64,000 nt of DNA from an uncultured Prevotella sp. (GTDB lineage Bacteria > Bacteroidota > Bacteroidia > Bacteroidales > Bacteroidaceae). The stretch lies in the NCBI GenBank assembly GCA_905233165.1, contig CAJODL010000008.1, forward strand, positions 1 through 64,000, written 5' to 3'. Below, piece by piece: positions 1 to 8,038 of the stretch. The notes under the pieces are model-generated. The model was not told the DNA's origin and made no database searches. It saw only the letters and a program-made list of their open reading frames with translations. The position numbers and the translations under genes were made by a program. Numbering within the stretch: the stretch's first letter is position 1; every line of letters starts with the position of its first letter.

Positions 1-1
1 G

Positions 2-1003
2 CCAAGGCTCATAGTCATATTTCCCATCGTCATCATGTGCATCATGCCGTGGGTGATGCAGATGGAGGTGAAGAATGTCGTAGTAGATGTGGTGGACATA
101 GACCATACAGTGGAGTCGCAGCGATTGATACAGCAGATTGCTGCCTCCAACTACTTTATTTTCGGTGGACAGAAGGATACCTATGCCGAGGCGATGAAGG
201 ATATTGAGAAGGGTAAGGCAGACCTTATCCTCGAAATACGTGATGGCAAGTATCTCATCGCTGCCAATGCCGTCAATGGTACCAAGGGAGCGATGGGTAG
301 TGCCTATCTGAGTCAGATAGTTTCCTCAGACCTCTCACCTCAGACCTTAGACTTCAGACCTCAGACCTCTCACCTCTCACCTCTAACCTTGTACAACAAG
401 GGTCAGGACTACAAACTCTTCATGATTCCCGCGCTTTTTGCCATTGTGATGATGCTGATGACGGGCTTTCTGCCCACCCTTAATATCGTTGGCGAGAAGG
501 AGTCGGGCACTATCGAACAAATTAATGTCACGCCAGTGTCCAAGTGGTCGTTCATTCTTGCTAAACTCATTCCCTACTGGCTCATCGCGCTATTTATCAT
601 TACCGTGTGCCTGCTGTTAGCGTGGATTGTCTATGGCATTACACCTGCTGGCCCAGTATGGCTCGTATATGTGCTTGCGATGCTGCTGGCGCTGTTCTTT
701 TCGTCATTCGGACTCATTATTTCCAACTACTCCGACACCATGCAGCAGGCTATGTTTGTGATGTGGTTCTTTGTGGTGAGCATCATGCTGCTTTCGGGAC
801 TTTTTACCCCTACGCGCTCTATGCCAGAGTGGGCTTATCTTACCACCTATATCAACCCCATGCACTACTTTATCGAAGCCATTCGTACTGTATTCATCCG
901 TGGTGGAGGACTGCACGAAACAGCCCACCAGGTCTTAGCCCTTGCGGGCATCGGTACGCTGATGGGTTGTTGGGCCGTACAGAGCTATAAAAAGAATAGC
1001 TAA
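2..1003 (+). CDS. ABC-2 type transporter permease, 5' end missing
   Basis: Membrane permease subunit of an ABC exporter of the ABC-2 (YhhJ/YbhR-like) class. The reading frame is open from base 2, so the true start lies before the window. Visible are an N-terminal hydrophobic stretch, a soluble periplasmic-type region, and then about five membrane segments in the C-terminal half. Just after the first of these is the family motif EKESGTIEQINVTPVS. Residues about 107-132 of the visible chain (SSDLSPQTLDF... to ...SPLTLYN) are encoded by CTCACCTCAGACC-like repeat DNA and look like an insert in the periplasmic domain. The ATPase and partner permease would lie upstream. Family assignment is confident; the substrate is unknown. 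Confidence 0.88.
   Translation, partial: PRLIVIFPIVIMCIMPWVMQMEVKNVVVDVVDIDHTVESQRLIQQIAASNYFIFGGQKDTYAEAMKDIEKGKADLILEIRDGKYLIAANAVNGTKGAMGSAYLSQIVSSDLSPQTLDFRPQTSHLSPLTLYNKGQDYKLFMIPALFAIVMMLMTGFLPTLNIVGEKESGTIEQINVTPVSKWSFILAKLIPYWLIALFIITVCLLLAWIVYGITPAGPVWLVYVLAMLLALFFSSFGLIISNYSDTMQQAMFVMWFFVVSIMLLSGLFTPTRSMPEWAYLTTYINPMHYFIEAIRTVFIRGGGLHETAHQVLALAGIGTLMGCWAVQSYKKNS
322..396 (+). repeat. in-frame family-A-like repeat inside the permease gene
   Basis: CTCACCTCAGACC / CTCTCACCTCTCACC repeats, like those found between genes elsewhere in the window, here read in frame within the ABC permease. It adds roughly 25 residues without a stop. Confidence 0.7.
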
Positions 1004-1043
1004 CTGCGCGGATTAGATACCAGTTTTATTGCTTTCAATTACG

Positions 1044-2189
1044 TTACTTCAGATTCTTTTTGAAGAAATCCCCCAGTTTGTCCCAGGGAATCATGTTCTT
1101 AGGCTGTCCTTTGCCTGCCTTTTCCTCATAGCCTCCGTCGTAGAGGTCGCAGTGCGAGGCGTTGGGGATGATGAGTAACTGTTTGTTCTCTGGGTTGGGA
1201 TTTGGTTCACCAACAAACTTGTACCCCTCAGCCTTGCCCTCCACCATATAGTGGTATGCCGCCTCGCCAAAGTATCGTGAGTGGGCATTGGCACCATGCA
1301 TCACGAGCACGGCGGAACGTATTTCGTTGATGTAATACAGGAAACGGCTGTTGGCATATGCCTGAGTACCGATGATGCGCCAGCCGTCGTTCGAGTTGCC
1401 GCTGCGCTTGTGGTAGCCGCGTGGAGTGATGTAGTAGTCGTAGTAGTCCTTGACAAACTGCGGAGCGTCGTCGGGCAGTGGGTTTACTACGCCGCCAGCC
1501 ATTGCCATGGGGTCATCCAGACGCTGCTTGGCAAGCGCTTCGCGAGCCGCATGGCGCGACTCTTCTTTGGCATCGCTGTCGAAGTAGCCGTTGCCGCTGA
1601 CGCGGGTCATGTCATACATCGTAGAGGCTACTGTAGCCTTGATGCGAGTGTCGGCAGCAGCTGCGTTCAGGGCAATTCCGCCCCAGCCACAGATGCCGAT
1701 GATGCCTATGCGATTGGCGTCCACGTTGTCTTGTCTCGACAGAAAATCGACGGCTGCCATGAAGTCCTCAGTGTTGATGTCAGGCGAAGCTGTACGACGT
1801 GGTTCACCGCTGCTCTCACCCGTATAGGAGGGGTCGAAGGCAAGTGCTACGAAACCACGCTCTGCCATCTTCATGGCATAGAGTCCGCTCGACTGCTCCT
1901 TTACGGCACCGAAAGGACCGCTTACTGCGATAGCAGCTAACTTTTCACCTTTCACATTTGACTTTTCACCTTCCTTCGGCGTATAAAGGTCTGCCGCCAG
2001 TGTCAGCCCATACTGTGTCTTAAATGTCACCTTCTCATGGTTCACTTTCTCGCTCAGCGGGAATACCTTGTCCCACTCTTGCGTCAATGTCAGTTCCTGT
2101 TTCATATCGTTGTCTGTAGTTTGTTTGTTGTTGTTACATGCTACGAGGATGCTGCTTATCAGTATTGTAGCAAAAAAAGAATTTTTCAT
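1044..2189 (-). CDS. alpha/beta hydrolase lipoprotein (dienelactone hydrolase-like)
   Basis: Predicted exported serine/cysteine hydrolase of the dienelactone hydrolase / alpha-beta hydrolase superfamily. A lipoprotein signal ends in the lipobox LVAC, followed by NNNK. The nucleophile elbow reads GICGWGG with Cys167 in place of the usual Ser, as in dienelactone hydrolase. The likely catalytic His is His346 in NASHCDLYD. Residues about 71-85 are encoded by family-A repeat DNA (see that entry). It is the last gene of the minus-strand operon that begins with the alcohol dehydrogenase. The substrate cannot be told from sequence. Confidence 0.85.
   Translation of the reverse strand: MKNSFFATILISSILVACNNNKQTTDNDMKQELTLTQEWDKVFPLSEKVNHEKVTFKTQYGLTLAADLYTPKEGEKSNVKGEKLAAIAVSGPFGAVKEQSSGLYAMKMAERGFVALAFDPSYTGESSGEPRRTASPDINTEDFMAAVDFLSRQDNVDANRIGIIGICGWGGIALNAAAADTRIKATVASTMYDMTRVSGNGYFDSDAKEESRHAAREALAKQRLDDPMAMAGGVVNPLPDDAPQFVKDYYDYYITPRGYHKRSGNSNDGWRIIGTQAYANSRFLYYINEIRSAVLVMHGANAHSRYFGEAAYHYMVEGKAEGYKFVGEPNPNPENKQLLIIPNASHCDLYDGGYEEKAGKGQPKNMIPWDKLGDFFKKNLK
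1937..1978 (-). repeat. in-frame family-A repeat inside the hydrolase gene
   Basis: ACTTTTCACCTTTCACATTT-type repeat on the plus strand, read in frame on the minus strand as KEGEKSNVKGEKL between the signal region and the hydrolase fold. Confidence 0.7.
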
Positions 2190-2207
2190 TTTTCTCTACT
2201 TTCTATG

Positions 2208-2716
2208 TTATACCTTTTCTCCTAATTCAAATGCCTTTTGGAGTTTGGAATTACCCACTATCTCGCGAGCTTCGTTCACGCCGCCGCAGAAGAGTGTGCC
2301 TGCCAGGCGACTTTTGGGGTAGCATTCTATCCACCCTGTCAAGCCCATCTCTGCACGTTTTGGAGTCTCGGCCTCGTCTTCTGCTGCCGTTGACAGCATA
2401 TAGACATCGCGGAACTGATAATCCTGTTCGTACATACCGTTCATGCGGTCTATGAGGGTCTTCATCTGTCCGCCCAGCATACTACATCGGCTTCCAGTAC
2501 CTTTGCCATGATGTCGTTCACATCGTCGTTGATGACACAACGGCCCAGCTTTTGGCAACCAAAGCACCCCTTGCAGAACTGGATGTTCTTACCAACGAGA
2601 GAAATCTTCTCTACTTCGTTTCCGGCAGCCTTTGCACCTTCAACGAACTTGTCTGCTAACATGTCGCTGTTTGAGCCGTGACGCAGACTTGTGGAAATAA
2701 CTATAACTTTTTTCAT
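2208..2716 (-). pseudogene. NADPH-dependent FMN reductase / flavodoxin-fold protein, broken by a short deletion
   Basis: The first 83 residues (MKKVIVISTSLRHGSNSDML ... EADVVCWA) are a typical FMN-reductase N-terminus with an SLRxGSNS flavin-phosphate loop and a C-x2-C pair (CKGCFGC). The frame then ends at 2462. The second half (GGQMKTLIDRMN ... FELGEKV) continues in another frame from about 2474. In this family the two halves are joined by a PIYYYxMxGQMK segment; here that stretch of about nine codons is missing and the length lost is not a multiple of three. This reads as a real small deletion or an assembly error. The gene sits in the minus-strand operon between the cyclophilin-like lipoprotein and the hydrolase. 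Confidence 0.8.
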
Positions 2717-2722
2717 TGTTTT

Positions 2723-3274
2723 CTAATTATCTTTTATTCCTTTATGTCCGGCTTGAGCCAAGGTGCCTTGCAGAGTATAGCAACTTTTATCTTTTAACTT
2801 TTCACTTTTAACTGTATTGATGCCTGTTGGCTTAGCAAGCGATAGGGTAACAGTGGTGTTGTTTTCGCCTGCTTTCAGGAATGTGCGAAGTTCACTTTCT
2901 GACAGTCCGTCGATTTTGCCTAAACGTGTATAGTTCCAAGAATTTGAATCGTAGAAGATGCAGATGTTGCTGCCGTTATAGAGTACGATGTCTCCGGGCT
3001 GCGCAGTAATCTGCTCGTTTTTCGTTGTCAGCGATTTGCCCAATGAGCCCCAAATCTCAAAATTGTTGTCGTTGAGCGTTACCGTGATGGGCGCGTTCTG
3101 AAGTGCAGCAACCAACTCTTCTGTTGCAGTATTGTTCACCAGCGTCACGCTCTGTGTTTGTCCGCCGATGGTGATATATATATTCTGTTCCATATTCTGT
3201 GCATTTACATCGCTGTCCGTAGAACAGCAGCAGAAAAGCATTGTTGCTAAAAATAATAGTATCTGTCGCATCAT
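2723..3274 (-). CDS. cyclophilin-like fold lipoprotein
   Basis: Small exported protein with a lipoprotein-like signal (MMRQILLFLATMLFCCCST). The following 110 residues match the cyclophilin-like family often annotated as a hypothetical protein near flavodoxins. Diagnostic stretches are EIWGSLGKSL, QPGDIVLYNG, ICIFYDSNSWNYTRLGKI. The residues corresponding to a prolyl isomerase active site are not obvious, so enzymatic activity should not be assumed. The start codon abuts the stop of the DUF362 gene (TAAATG), which indicates translational coupling. Residues about 153-166 come from family-A repeat DNA near the C-terminus. Confidence 0.78.
   Translation of the reverse strand: MMRQILLFLATMLFCCCSTDSDVNAQNMEQNIYITIGGQTQSVTLVNNTATEELVAALQNAPITVTLNDNNFEIWGSLGKSLTTKNEQITAQPGDIVLYNGSNICIFYDSNSWNYTRLGKIDGLSESELRTFLKAGENNTTVTLSLAKPTGINTVKSEKLKDKSCYTLQGTLAQAGHKGIKDN
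2779..2818 (-). repeat. in-frame family-A repeat near the 3' end of the cyclophilin-like gene
   Basis: CTTTTAACTTTTCACTTTTA-like repeat (plus strand) translated as NTVKSEKLKDKS. The same unit is intergenic elsewhere, for example after the carbonic anhydrase gene. Confidence 0.7.
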
Positions 3275-4279
3275 TTATCTTTGTTTTGGTAGAGAATTGT
3301 CAATGTTTATCAGTGTGTATTGACGACTGCCAAGACCAATCTTGGCAGCATGCTCAATGGTGTGAATGCCATGCTGCTTGTCGATGCGCTTGAGCAGGTC
3401 GGTAGGGTCGTTTTTGGCTGTTACCTTCTGCTGATTGATGATGTCGATGCAAGCCTGATCAAGAGCTACGGGGTCTGTAGAGGCAAGGATGCCGTAGTCT
3501 TCAAGTTTCACAGGTTCGGGATGATTCACGCAGTCGCAGTCTATCGACATGTTGTTCATCACGCTAATATAAATGATTCCCTCCTGTCTCTTAAAGTAGT
3601 TTACGACGGCTTGTGCAGCAGCAGCCATACTCTCAAGAAATCCGTCCTGATTGCCAATGAATTCTAGTGTCCAAAGCTTGCTCATATCGATTTTTTCCAT
3701 CTTGCCTGAAGAATGGATGTAAGCCTTGCCGTTCTGACTGGCACAGCCGATAGAGAGATTTTTCAGTGCACCTCCATAGCCTCCCATAGGATGCCCCTTA
3801 AAGTGATTGAGGGCAATCATGAAGTCATAGTTAGCTATGTGGCCTCCTACAATGTCGTACTTGATGTGCGTTTGATCCTTTACGGGGATGCGGATTTCAT
3901 CATATTCGTCCATGATATCTACAGGGAAATATTTCGTGAAACCGTGACGCTCAATCACTTTCCAATGATTCTCCGATGTGTTGCGGTCATCCTTCTTGTC
4001 GGCAGGCGAGTTGCCGTATGCGGTGTTACATTCCACGATGGTGCCATCCACCTCGAATATCAGGTTCTTCACCAGTTCCGGCTTCAGGTAGTTAGGGTTG
4101 CTCCCCTCTCCAGTACTCATCTTAACGGCCACGCGTCCCTTAGCGGGAACACCCAAGGCTTTATAGATTCTCACCAACGACTCAGGACTGATTTCTCTTA
4201 TCAGATACACCTTTGATTGTGCGAAAGCAGCTGCCGATGCCACCATCATCAATGCAACAATTGTTAATATCTTCTTCAT
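3275..4279 (-). CDS. exported DUF362 family protein
   Basis: The signal peptide MKKILTIVALMMVASAAAFAQ is followed by a full DUF362 domain: VRIYKALG, GRVAVKMSTGEGSNPNYL, HFKGHPMGGYGGALKNLSIG, and ILASTDPVALDQACID near the end. The family has unknown biochemical function, although many members carry ferredoxin domains. None is seen here; only a DCDC motif is present. The gene is 334 residues long, about normal for the domain plus signal. It lies 34 bp after the CMD-cupin gene in the same operon. Confidence 0.85.
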   Translation of the reverse strand: MKKILTIVALMMVASAAAFAQSKVYLIREISPESLVRIYKALGVPAKGRVAVKMSTGEGSNPNYLKPELVKNLIFEVDGTIVECNTAYGNSPADKKDDRNTSENHWKVIERHGFTKYFPVDIMDEYDEIRIPVKDQTHIKYDIVGGHIANYDFMIALNHFKGHPMGGYGGALKNLSIGCASQNGKAYIHSSGKMEKIDMSKLWTLEFIGNQDGFLESMAAAAQAVVNYFKRQEGIIYISVMNNMSIDCDCVNHPEPVKLEDYGILASTDPVALDQACIDIINQQKVTAKNDPTDLLKRIDKQHGIHTIEHAAKIGLGSRQYTLINIDNSLPKQR

Positions 4280-4313
4280 ATCTTATGCCTTTATATGTTT
4301 ATATTCTTAGGTG

Positions 4314-5297
4314 TTATTTTGAGAGAGCATCGTACTGTTCGTTACTAACAGCCTCACACCACTCGTTGCTTGCTCCTTCCTGAATATCCTTATGATAGGT
4401 GAGGTGCTGAAGCCATGAACCCTTCTGCGCTCCATGCCAGTGCTTCACCTCAGCAGGGATGGCGATGACGGTGCCGGGAGTCATTGGGATAGGAGCCTTG
4501 CCCCATTCCTGATACCAGCCTTTGCCAGCGACACAAATCAGTACCTGGTTGTTGCGGCAACCCGGCTCGAAGGTGACATTCATCACACCACCGCCGACGT
4601 CTGCCAGATAGCTCTGACCAATGAAGTATTTGCCGTAAGGATTAGGCTCACCTTTGGGCCACTTGGTGTTAAGGGTGTAGCCCTCGTTACAGAGCCAAGT
4701 GCACAGTTCATCCACCAACTGCTGCGAGTTACCCATATTTACTGCACCTTGCTTGTGGGCGGCGAGTTGTGGGGCAACGCCTTCGAGACCGCTCAGGGCT
4801 GCTACGGTTACTATCTCGCGGTCGGCAGCAGAGAGCTGGTCGCCAGCGAAGATGTCACCAAAGAGGTGTGACTTCAGGTAGTAGTCGTCCTGTGGGCAGA
4901 ATGTGTAGTTGAAGGGCTTGCCTGAGAGCTGTGTCTGATTCTTTGTGCCCAGTTCGTAGGCCTTCTTGGCATCGTCCCATTCAGCGGGGCGCTTCCAAGG
5001 CTTGCCTTCCTGCCAATTCGCCTGCTTGTCTTCCAATATCTTACTCAATACTCCGAGTGCATTCAGGCTTCGTGGGAAACCTGTGTAGGCATAGAGCTGC
5101 GAGAAAGCCTCCTTCAGTTCGTTGATGGTTACACCATTGTCGAGCGCCATACGCACAGCTGACTCCAAACGGTTCATATCTCCCTGTGCCATCAGGCAGG
5201 CACATGCTGCCAATCCCTTTTTACGCTCCGTAAGCGTCTGTGCATTTATTGTAGACATAGTCAATATTGCGATTAAAAATAAAACGATTCTTTTCAT
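4314..5297 (-). CDS. carboxymuconolactone decarboxylase-like domains fused to a cupin
   Basis: Exported protein (signal MKRIVLFLIAILTMSTINAQ) with two CMD/AhpD-type helical repeats at about residues 25-105 and 125-200, then a C-terminal cupin at about 225-310. The cupin shows GKGWYQEWGKAPIPMTPG and the metal-site-like HWHGA. The CMD domains lack an evident CxxC redox pair, so a peroxidase role like AhpD is not supported. The gene starts directly at the stop of the amidohydrolase gene (TAAATG). CMD-cupin fusions usually sit with reductases and hydrolases of small organic compounds, as here. Confidence 0.83.
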   Translation of the reverse strand: MKRIVLFLIAILTMSTINAQTLTERKKGLAACACLMAQGDMNRLESAVRMALDNGVTINELKEAFSQLYAYTGFPRSLNALGVLSKILEDKQANWQEGKPWKRPAEWDDAKKAYELGTKNQTQLSGKPFNYTFCPQDDYYLKSHLFGDIFAGDQLSAADREIVTVAALSGLEGVAPQLAAHKQGAVNMGNSQQLVDELCTWLCNEGYTLNTKWPKGEPNPYGKYFIGQSYLADVGGGVMNVTFEPGCRNNQVLICVAGKGWYQEWGKAPIPMTPGTVIAIPAEVKHWHGAQKGSWLQHLTYHKDIQEGASNEWCEAVSNEQYDALSK

Positions 5298-6650
5298 TTA
5301 TCTCTGCTTTTTGAATATCAGTTTCATTGTCTCTGGGTCGAGTGGCTTCATGGTTGGCAGTTTCAGGTCTTTCACCATGTGGAGCGTGCCCTGCTTGTAC
5401 TTCTGGAAGTGGTCTGTCTTCAGATGCTGCTGATAGGCTTCATCGGAGGCATAGATTTCGAGGATGCGAATCAGGCATGAGTTCTCGGCACTCTGCATCG
5501 GGTAGAGGCAGATGACGCCAGGCTCGCGCTCTATACTCAGGCGGTCCACTTCATTGGCAAAGGCCAGATATTCTTCCAAATACTGTGGATAGACCTCAAT
5601 TTCTGCTATGCGGACAATCAGAGACCCTCCTCCTTGCCCCTCCCTTGTATGGAGGGGAGTAGATAGTGATTGGGTGAGACTTTTGGCATTCTTCCATAGT
5701 ATCATCTCCTTGAACGGTGCCAAGTCGGGCTCTTTCGATAGATAGTCTTTCATTCTCGCCAGACTCTGCGTGAGCACCTGTGGGGCCACGTAGGGATAGT
5801 CGGAGCCGTAAAGTAGGTGGTCTGGTGTGGTGATGGTGAGCAGCATGCGGACGACCTCGGGAGAGTGTGCACCTGCAAGGTCGTAGTAGATGGTACGGAG
5901 GTTGGCCTCGTAGTCAATCTCGCCTACCATTTTGTTTGCCTGCATCACAGGAGTCAGCGACTTCATGCGTGGGATGGCCAAAGGCAGATAGGCACCGCAA
6001 TGGGGCACTATTACCTTTATATTATTATAGCGAGCCAACACATTGCGTGAAATCATGTTCGACACGGCACGAGTAGTCTCTGAAAGATATTCCTGCATGG
6101 CCAGCGGTGTCTGCTGCATGACCTGACGGTTTACCGGCTCAGGACGATGGGGATGCAGAATCACCACAGCCTTTCGTTCGTTCAACACCGAAAAGAGCGT
6201 GTCGAGTTCTGGTGCACCCAGATACTGTCCATCAACGTTTGTTGCCAACTTAATGCCATCAGCCTTCAGTACGTCGAGCGCATATTTCGCCTCTTCAATA
6301 GCTTTCGATACATCAGGCAGGGGTAGGGCAGCACAGAACAGGAATCGTCCGGGGTGCTCCTTCTTGATGCGGGCGGCAGCCTCATTGTTTTGCCTCACCA
6401 CCTCAGCTGATGATGGTTGTGGTGCAGCCAACGTCAACACCGATGTCTCCACACCTGCCTCGTCCATCCACTTCAGATGATTCTCTATATTATACTTCGG
6501 CAGGGGAAATCCCTCATCCATTAGTCGTCCCTCGCTTCCGAGAGCCGATACAAACTCAGGAGTGATAATGTGACTGTGCACATCAATCACGCCCTGAGCA
6601 AAACCGTTTGCTGCTATCATAAGACTCAGCAATAATACTTTAGTTTTCAA
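5298..6650 (-). CDS. amidohydrolase fused to an antibiotic biosynthesis monooxygenase-like domain
   Basis: The signal peptide ends in NGFAQ. A metal-dependent amidohydrolase (amidohydro-rel / decarboxylase type) follows, with the metal motif DVHSH (His25, His27), HPHRPEP, VPHCGAYLP and the catalytic Asp region LLYGSDYPYV. From about residue 345 a separate ABM ferredoxin-like domain begins (SLIVRIAEIEVYPQYLEEY) and runs to the end. The joint at residues 329-345 (LSTPLHTREGQGGG) is encoded by a palindromic family-B repeat that is intergenic elsewhere. Two neighbouring genes therefore seem to have been fused through a repeat. The reaction is unknown. Confidence 0.85.
   Translation of the reverse strand: MKTKVLLLSLMIAANGFAQGVIDVHSHIITPEFVSALGSEGRLMDEGFPLPKYNIENHLKWMDEAGVETSVLTLAAPQPSSAEVVRQNNEAAARIKKEHPGRFLFCAALPLPDVSKAIEEAKYALDVLKADGIKLATNVDGQYLGAPELDTLFSVLNERKAVVILHPHRPEPVNRQVMQQTPLAMQEYLSETTRAVSNMISRNVLARYNNIKVIVPHCGAYLPLAIPRMKSLTPVMQANKMVGEIDYEANLRTIYYDLAGAHSPEVVRMLLTITTPDHLLYGSDYPYVAPQVLTQSLARMKDYLSKEPDLAPFKEMILWKNAKSLTQSLSTPLHTREGQGGGSLIVRIAEIEVYPQYLEEYLAFANEVDRLSIEREPGVICLYPMQSAENSCLIRILEIYASDEAYQQHLKTDHFQKYKQGTLHMVKDLKLPTMKPLDPETMKLIFKKQR
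5618..5665 (-). repeat. family-B palindromic repeat forming the domain linker of the amidohydrolase fusion
   Basis: CCCCTCC ... GGAGGGG inverted repeat like those at about 10.7, 13.95, 15.78 and 49.75 kb, but here translated in frame between two enzyme domains. Confidence 0.75.
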
Positions 6651-6656
6651 ATCTTA

Positions 6657-6710
6657 ACTATAATCTATCAACTATAATCTATCAACTATCAACTATCAAC
6701 TATAAACTGT
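6657..6710. repeat. family-D repeat between alcohol dehydrogenase and amidohydrolase genes
   Basis: Tandem AACTATCAACTAT / CTATAATCTATC units fill the 49-bp gap. On the minus strand the unit TATAGTTGATAG supplies the TAG stop codon of the alcohol dehydrogenase (6700-6702). Confidence 0.8.
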
Positions 6711-7866
6711 CCTTAAGTACCTGTACTACTTCATCGCGATTCAAGATGTAGTAGCCACCCTGACAGATGGGGCAGGCATCAGCCATTCCCTCAATCAGCT
6801 CGGGTTTGGCACCGCAGTCGGTGATGTTCATCGCCAGTCCAAGTTCACGCATCCACTGCTCCATCGTCTCTAAGCCTTCCATTGCAACCTGTTCGTCGGT
6901 CTTCCCCTCGGCAGAAACGCCCCAAACGTTCATTGCCAGGCGCTTGAACTTCTGTACGGCATCAGGTGACTTGCTGATGAGCAGGCGGTAGTAGGCACCG
7001 CTGACAGCTGCGAGTGTGTGGCCGTGGGTAGCATCGGTAAAGGCAGCAACAGCCTGTCCCAGCATGTGTACCATCCAGTCAGTAGCCTTAGCACGGTCGA
7101 TGAGTGTATTCAGTGCCCAAGTTGCTGTCCACATGATGTTAGAACGAGCCTCGTAGTCCTCTGGGTTGACATTAGCCTTACGTGAGCTGACGATAAGTGA
7201 ACGCATCAGACCCTCTGCGATATAATCGCTGGTATTGTCGTCTGTGCCAGAGAGATACTGCTCCAGAATGTGACTCATGATGTCGTAGATACCAGCCACC
7301 ATCTGATACTTGGGAACTGTGAAGGTAAAGCGAGGGTTGAGAATGGCGAAATCAGGGTTGCGGAAGTTATAGAACATCTTGCGGTTCTCCGAGTGACTGG
7401 AGATAACAGAACAACTGTCCATCTCAGAACCTGTGCCAGCCATTGTGAGTACACAACCAACGGGAATCCAACGGCAGGTCATAGGCTGCCAGTTTTTGAA
7501 GTAATACTCCCAAGGGTCGCCATCGTACCAAGCACTTCCTGCTACGGCCTTACAATAGTCAACGGTAGAGCCACCGCCCACGCCAAGGATGAAATCGACA
7601 TTCTCCTTGCGAGCCGTGTGGGCACCTTCTAATACCTTTTCTATAGTAGGGTTTGGCATAACACCAGCAATCTCTACCACCTCGCAGCCAGCCTTCTTAA
7701 GTTCAGCCATCACTTGGTCATAGATGCCGTTGCGCTTAATGCTTCCACCACCATAGCAGAGCATCACCTTCTTGCCATAGTTTTTCAGTTCTTCACCCAG
7801 TTTACTCAAGGAATCCTCACCGAAGTGCAACTTCGTAGGATTGTGGAATGTAAAATTACCTAACAT
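6700..7866 (-). CDS. iron-containing alcohol dehydrogenase (YqhD/BDH-like)
   Basis: Group III NAD(P)H-dependent alcohol/aldehyde reductase, 388 residues, the usual length. Visible are the nucleotide-binding GGGS motif in LGVGGGSTVDYCKAVA, the metal-site Asp/His in IYDIMSHILEQYL, and later His residues in WMVHMLGQAV and THGHTLA. The N-terminus MLGNFTFHNPTKLHFG is characteristic of YqhD/butanol dehydrogenase. It is the first gene of the minus-strand operon, with a TACCTTTG -7 box about 42 bp upstream. It faces the divergent AraC gene, a likely regulator. The physiological substrate is probably a short-chain or toxic aldehyde by family knowledge only. Confidence 0.93.
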   Translation of the reverse strand: MLGNFTFHNPTKLHFGEDSLSKLGEELKNYGKKVMLCYGGGSIKRNGIYDQVMAELKKAGCEVVEIAGVMPNPTIEKVLEGAHTARKENVDFILGVGGGSTVDYCKAVAGSAWYDGDPWEYYFKNWQPMTCRWIPVGCVLTMAGTGSEMDSCSVISSHSENRKMFYNFRNPDFAILNPRFTFTVPKYQMVAGIYDIMSHILEQYLSGTDDNTSDYIAEGLMRSLIVSSRKANVNPEDYEARSNIMWTATWALNTLIDRAKATDWMVHMLGQAVAAFTDATHGHTLAAVSGAYYRLLISKSPDAVQKFKRLAMNVWGVSAEGKTDEQVAMEGLETMEQWMRELGLAMNITDCGAKPELIEGMADACPICQGGYYILNRDEVVQVLKDSL

Positions 7867-7907
7867 TGTTTTTTAAATTTAAGTTTTGTATTTATGATTT
7901 CTGGGTG

Positions 7908-7915
7908 CAAAGGTA
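7908..7915 (-). promoter_or_regulatory. -7 box (TACCTTTG) for the alcohol dehydrogenase operon
   Basis: Exact match to the Bacteroidetes TAnnTTTG box followed by C, 42 bp before the start codon. The 172-bp gap to the divergent AraC gene also holds AT-rich sequence that could carry an operator. Confidence 0.65.
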
Positions 7916-8022
7916 CGAACATTATTATATATAGGCATTACACAAATTGGCTGATTATATACCAATTTCGCAGAAAATGCTTAAAAAGCATAAAATATCT
8001 ACCATTATTAGATTATTTTATG

Positions 8023-8030
8023 TATATTTG
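8023..8030 (+). promoter_or_regulatory. -7 box (TATATTTG) for the AraC-family gene
   Basis: The box ends only 8 bp before the ATG at 8039. With the usual 4-8 bp distance to the transcription start, the mRNA would have almost no leader. Confidence 0.55.
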
Positions 8031-8038
8031 TCCTCGAT

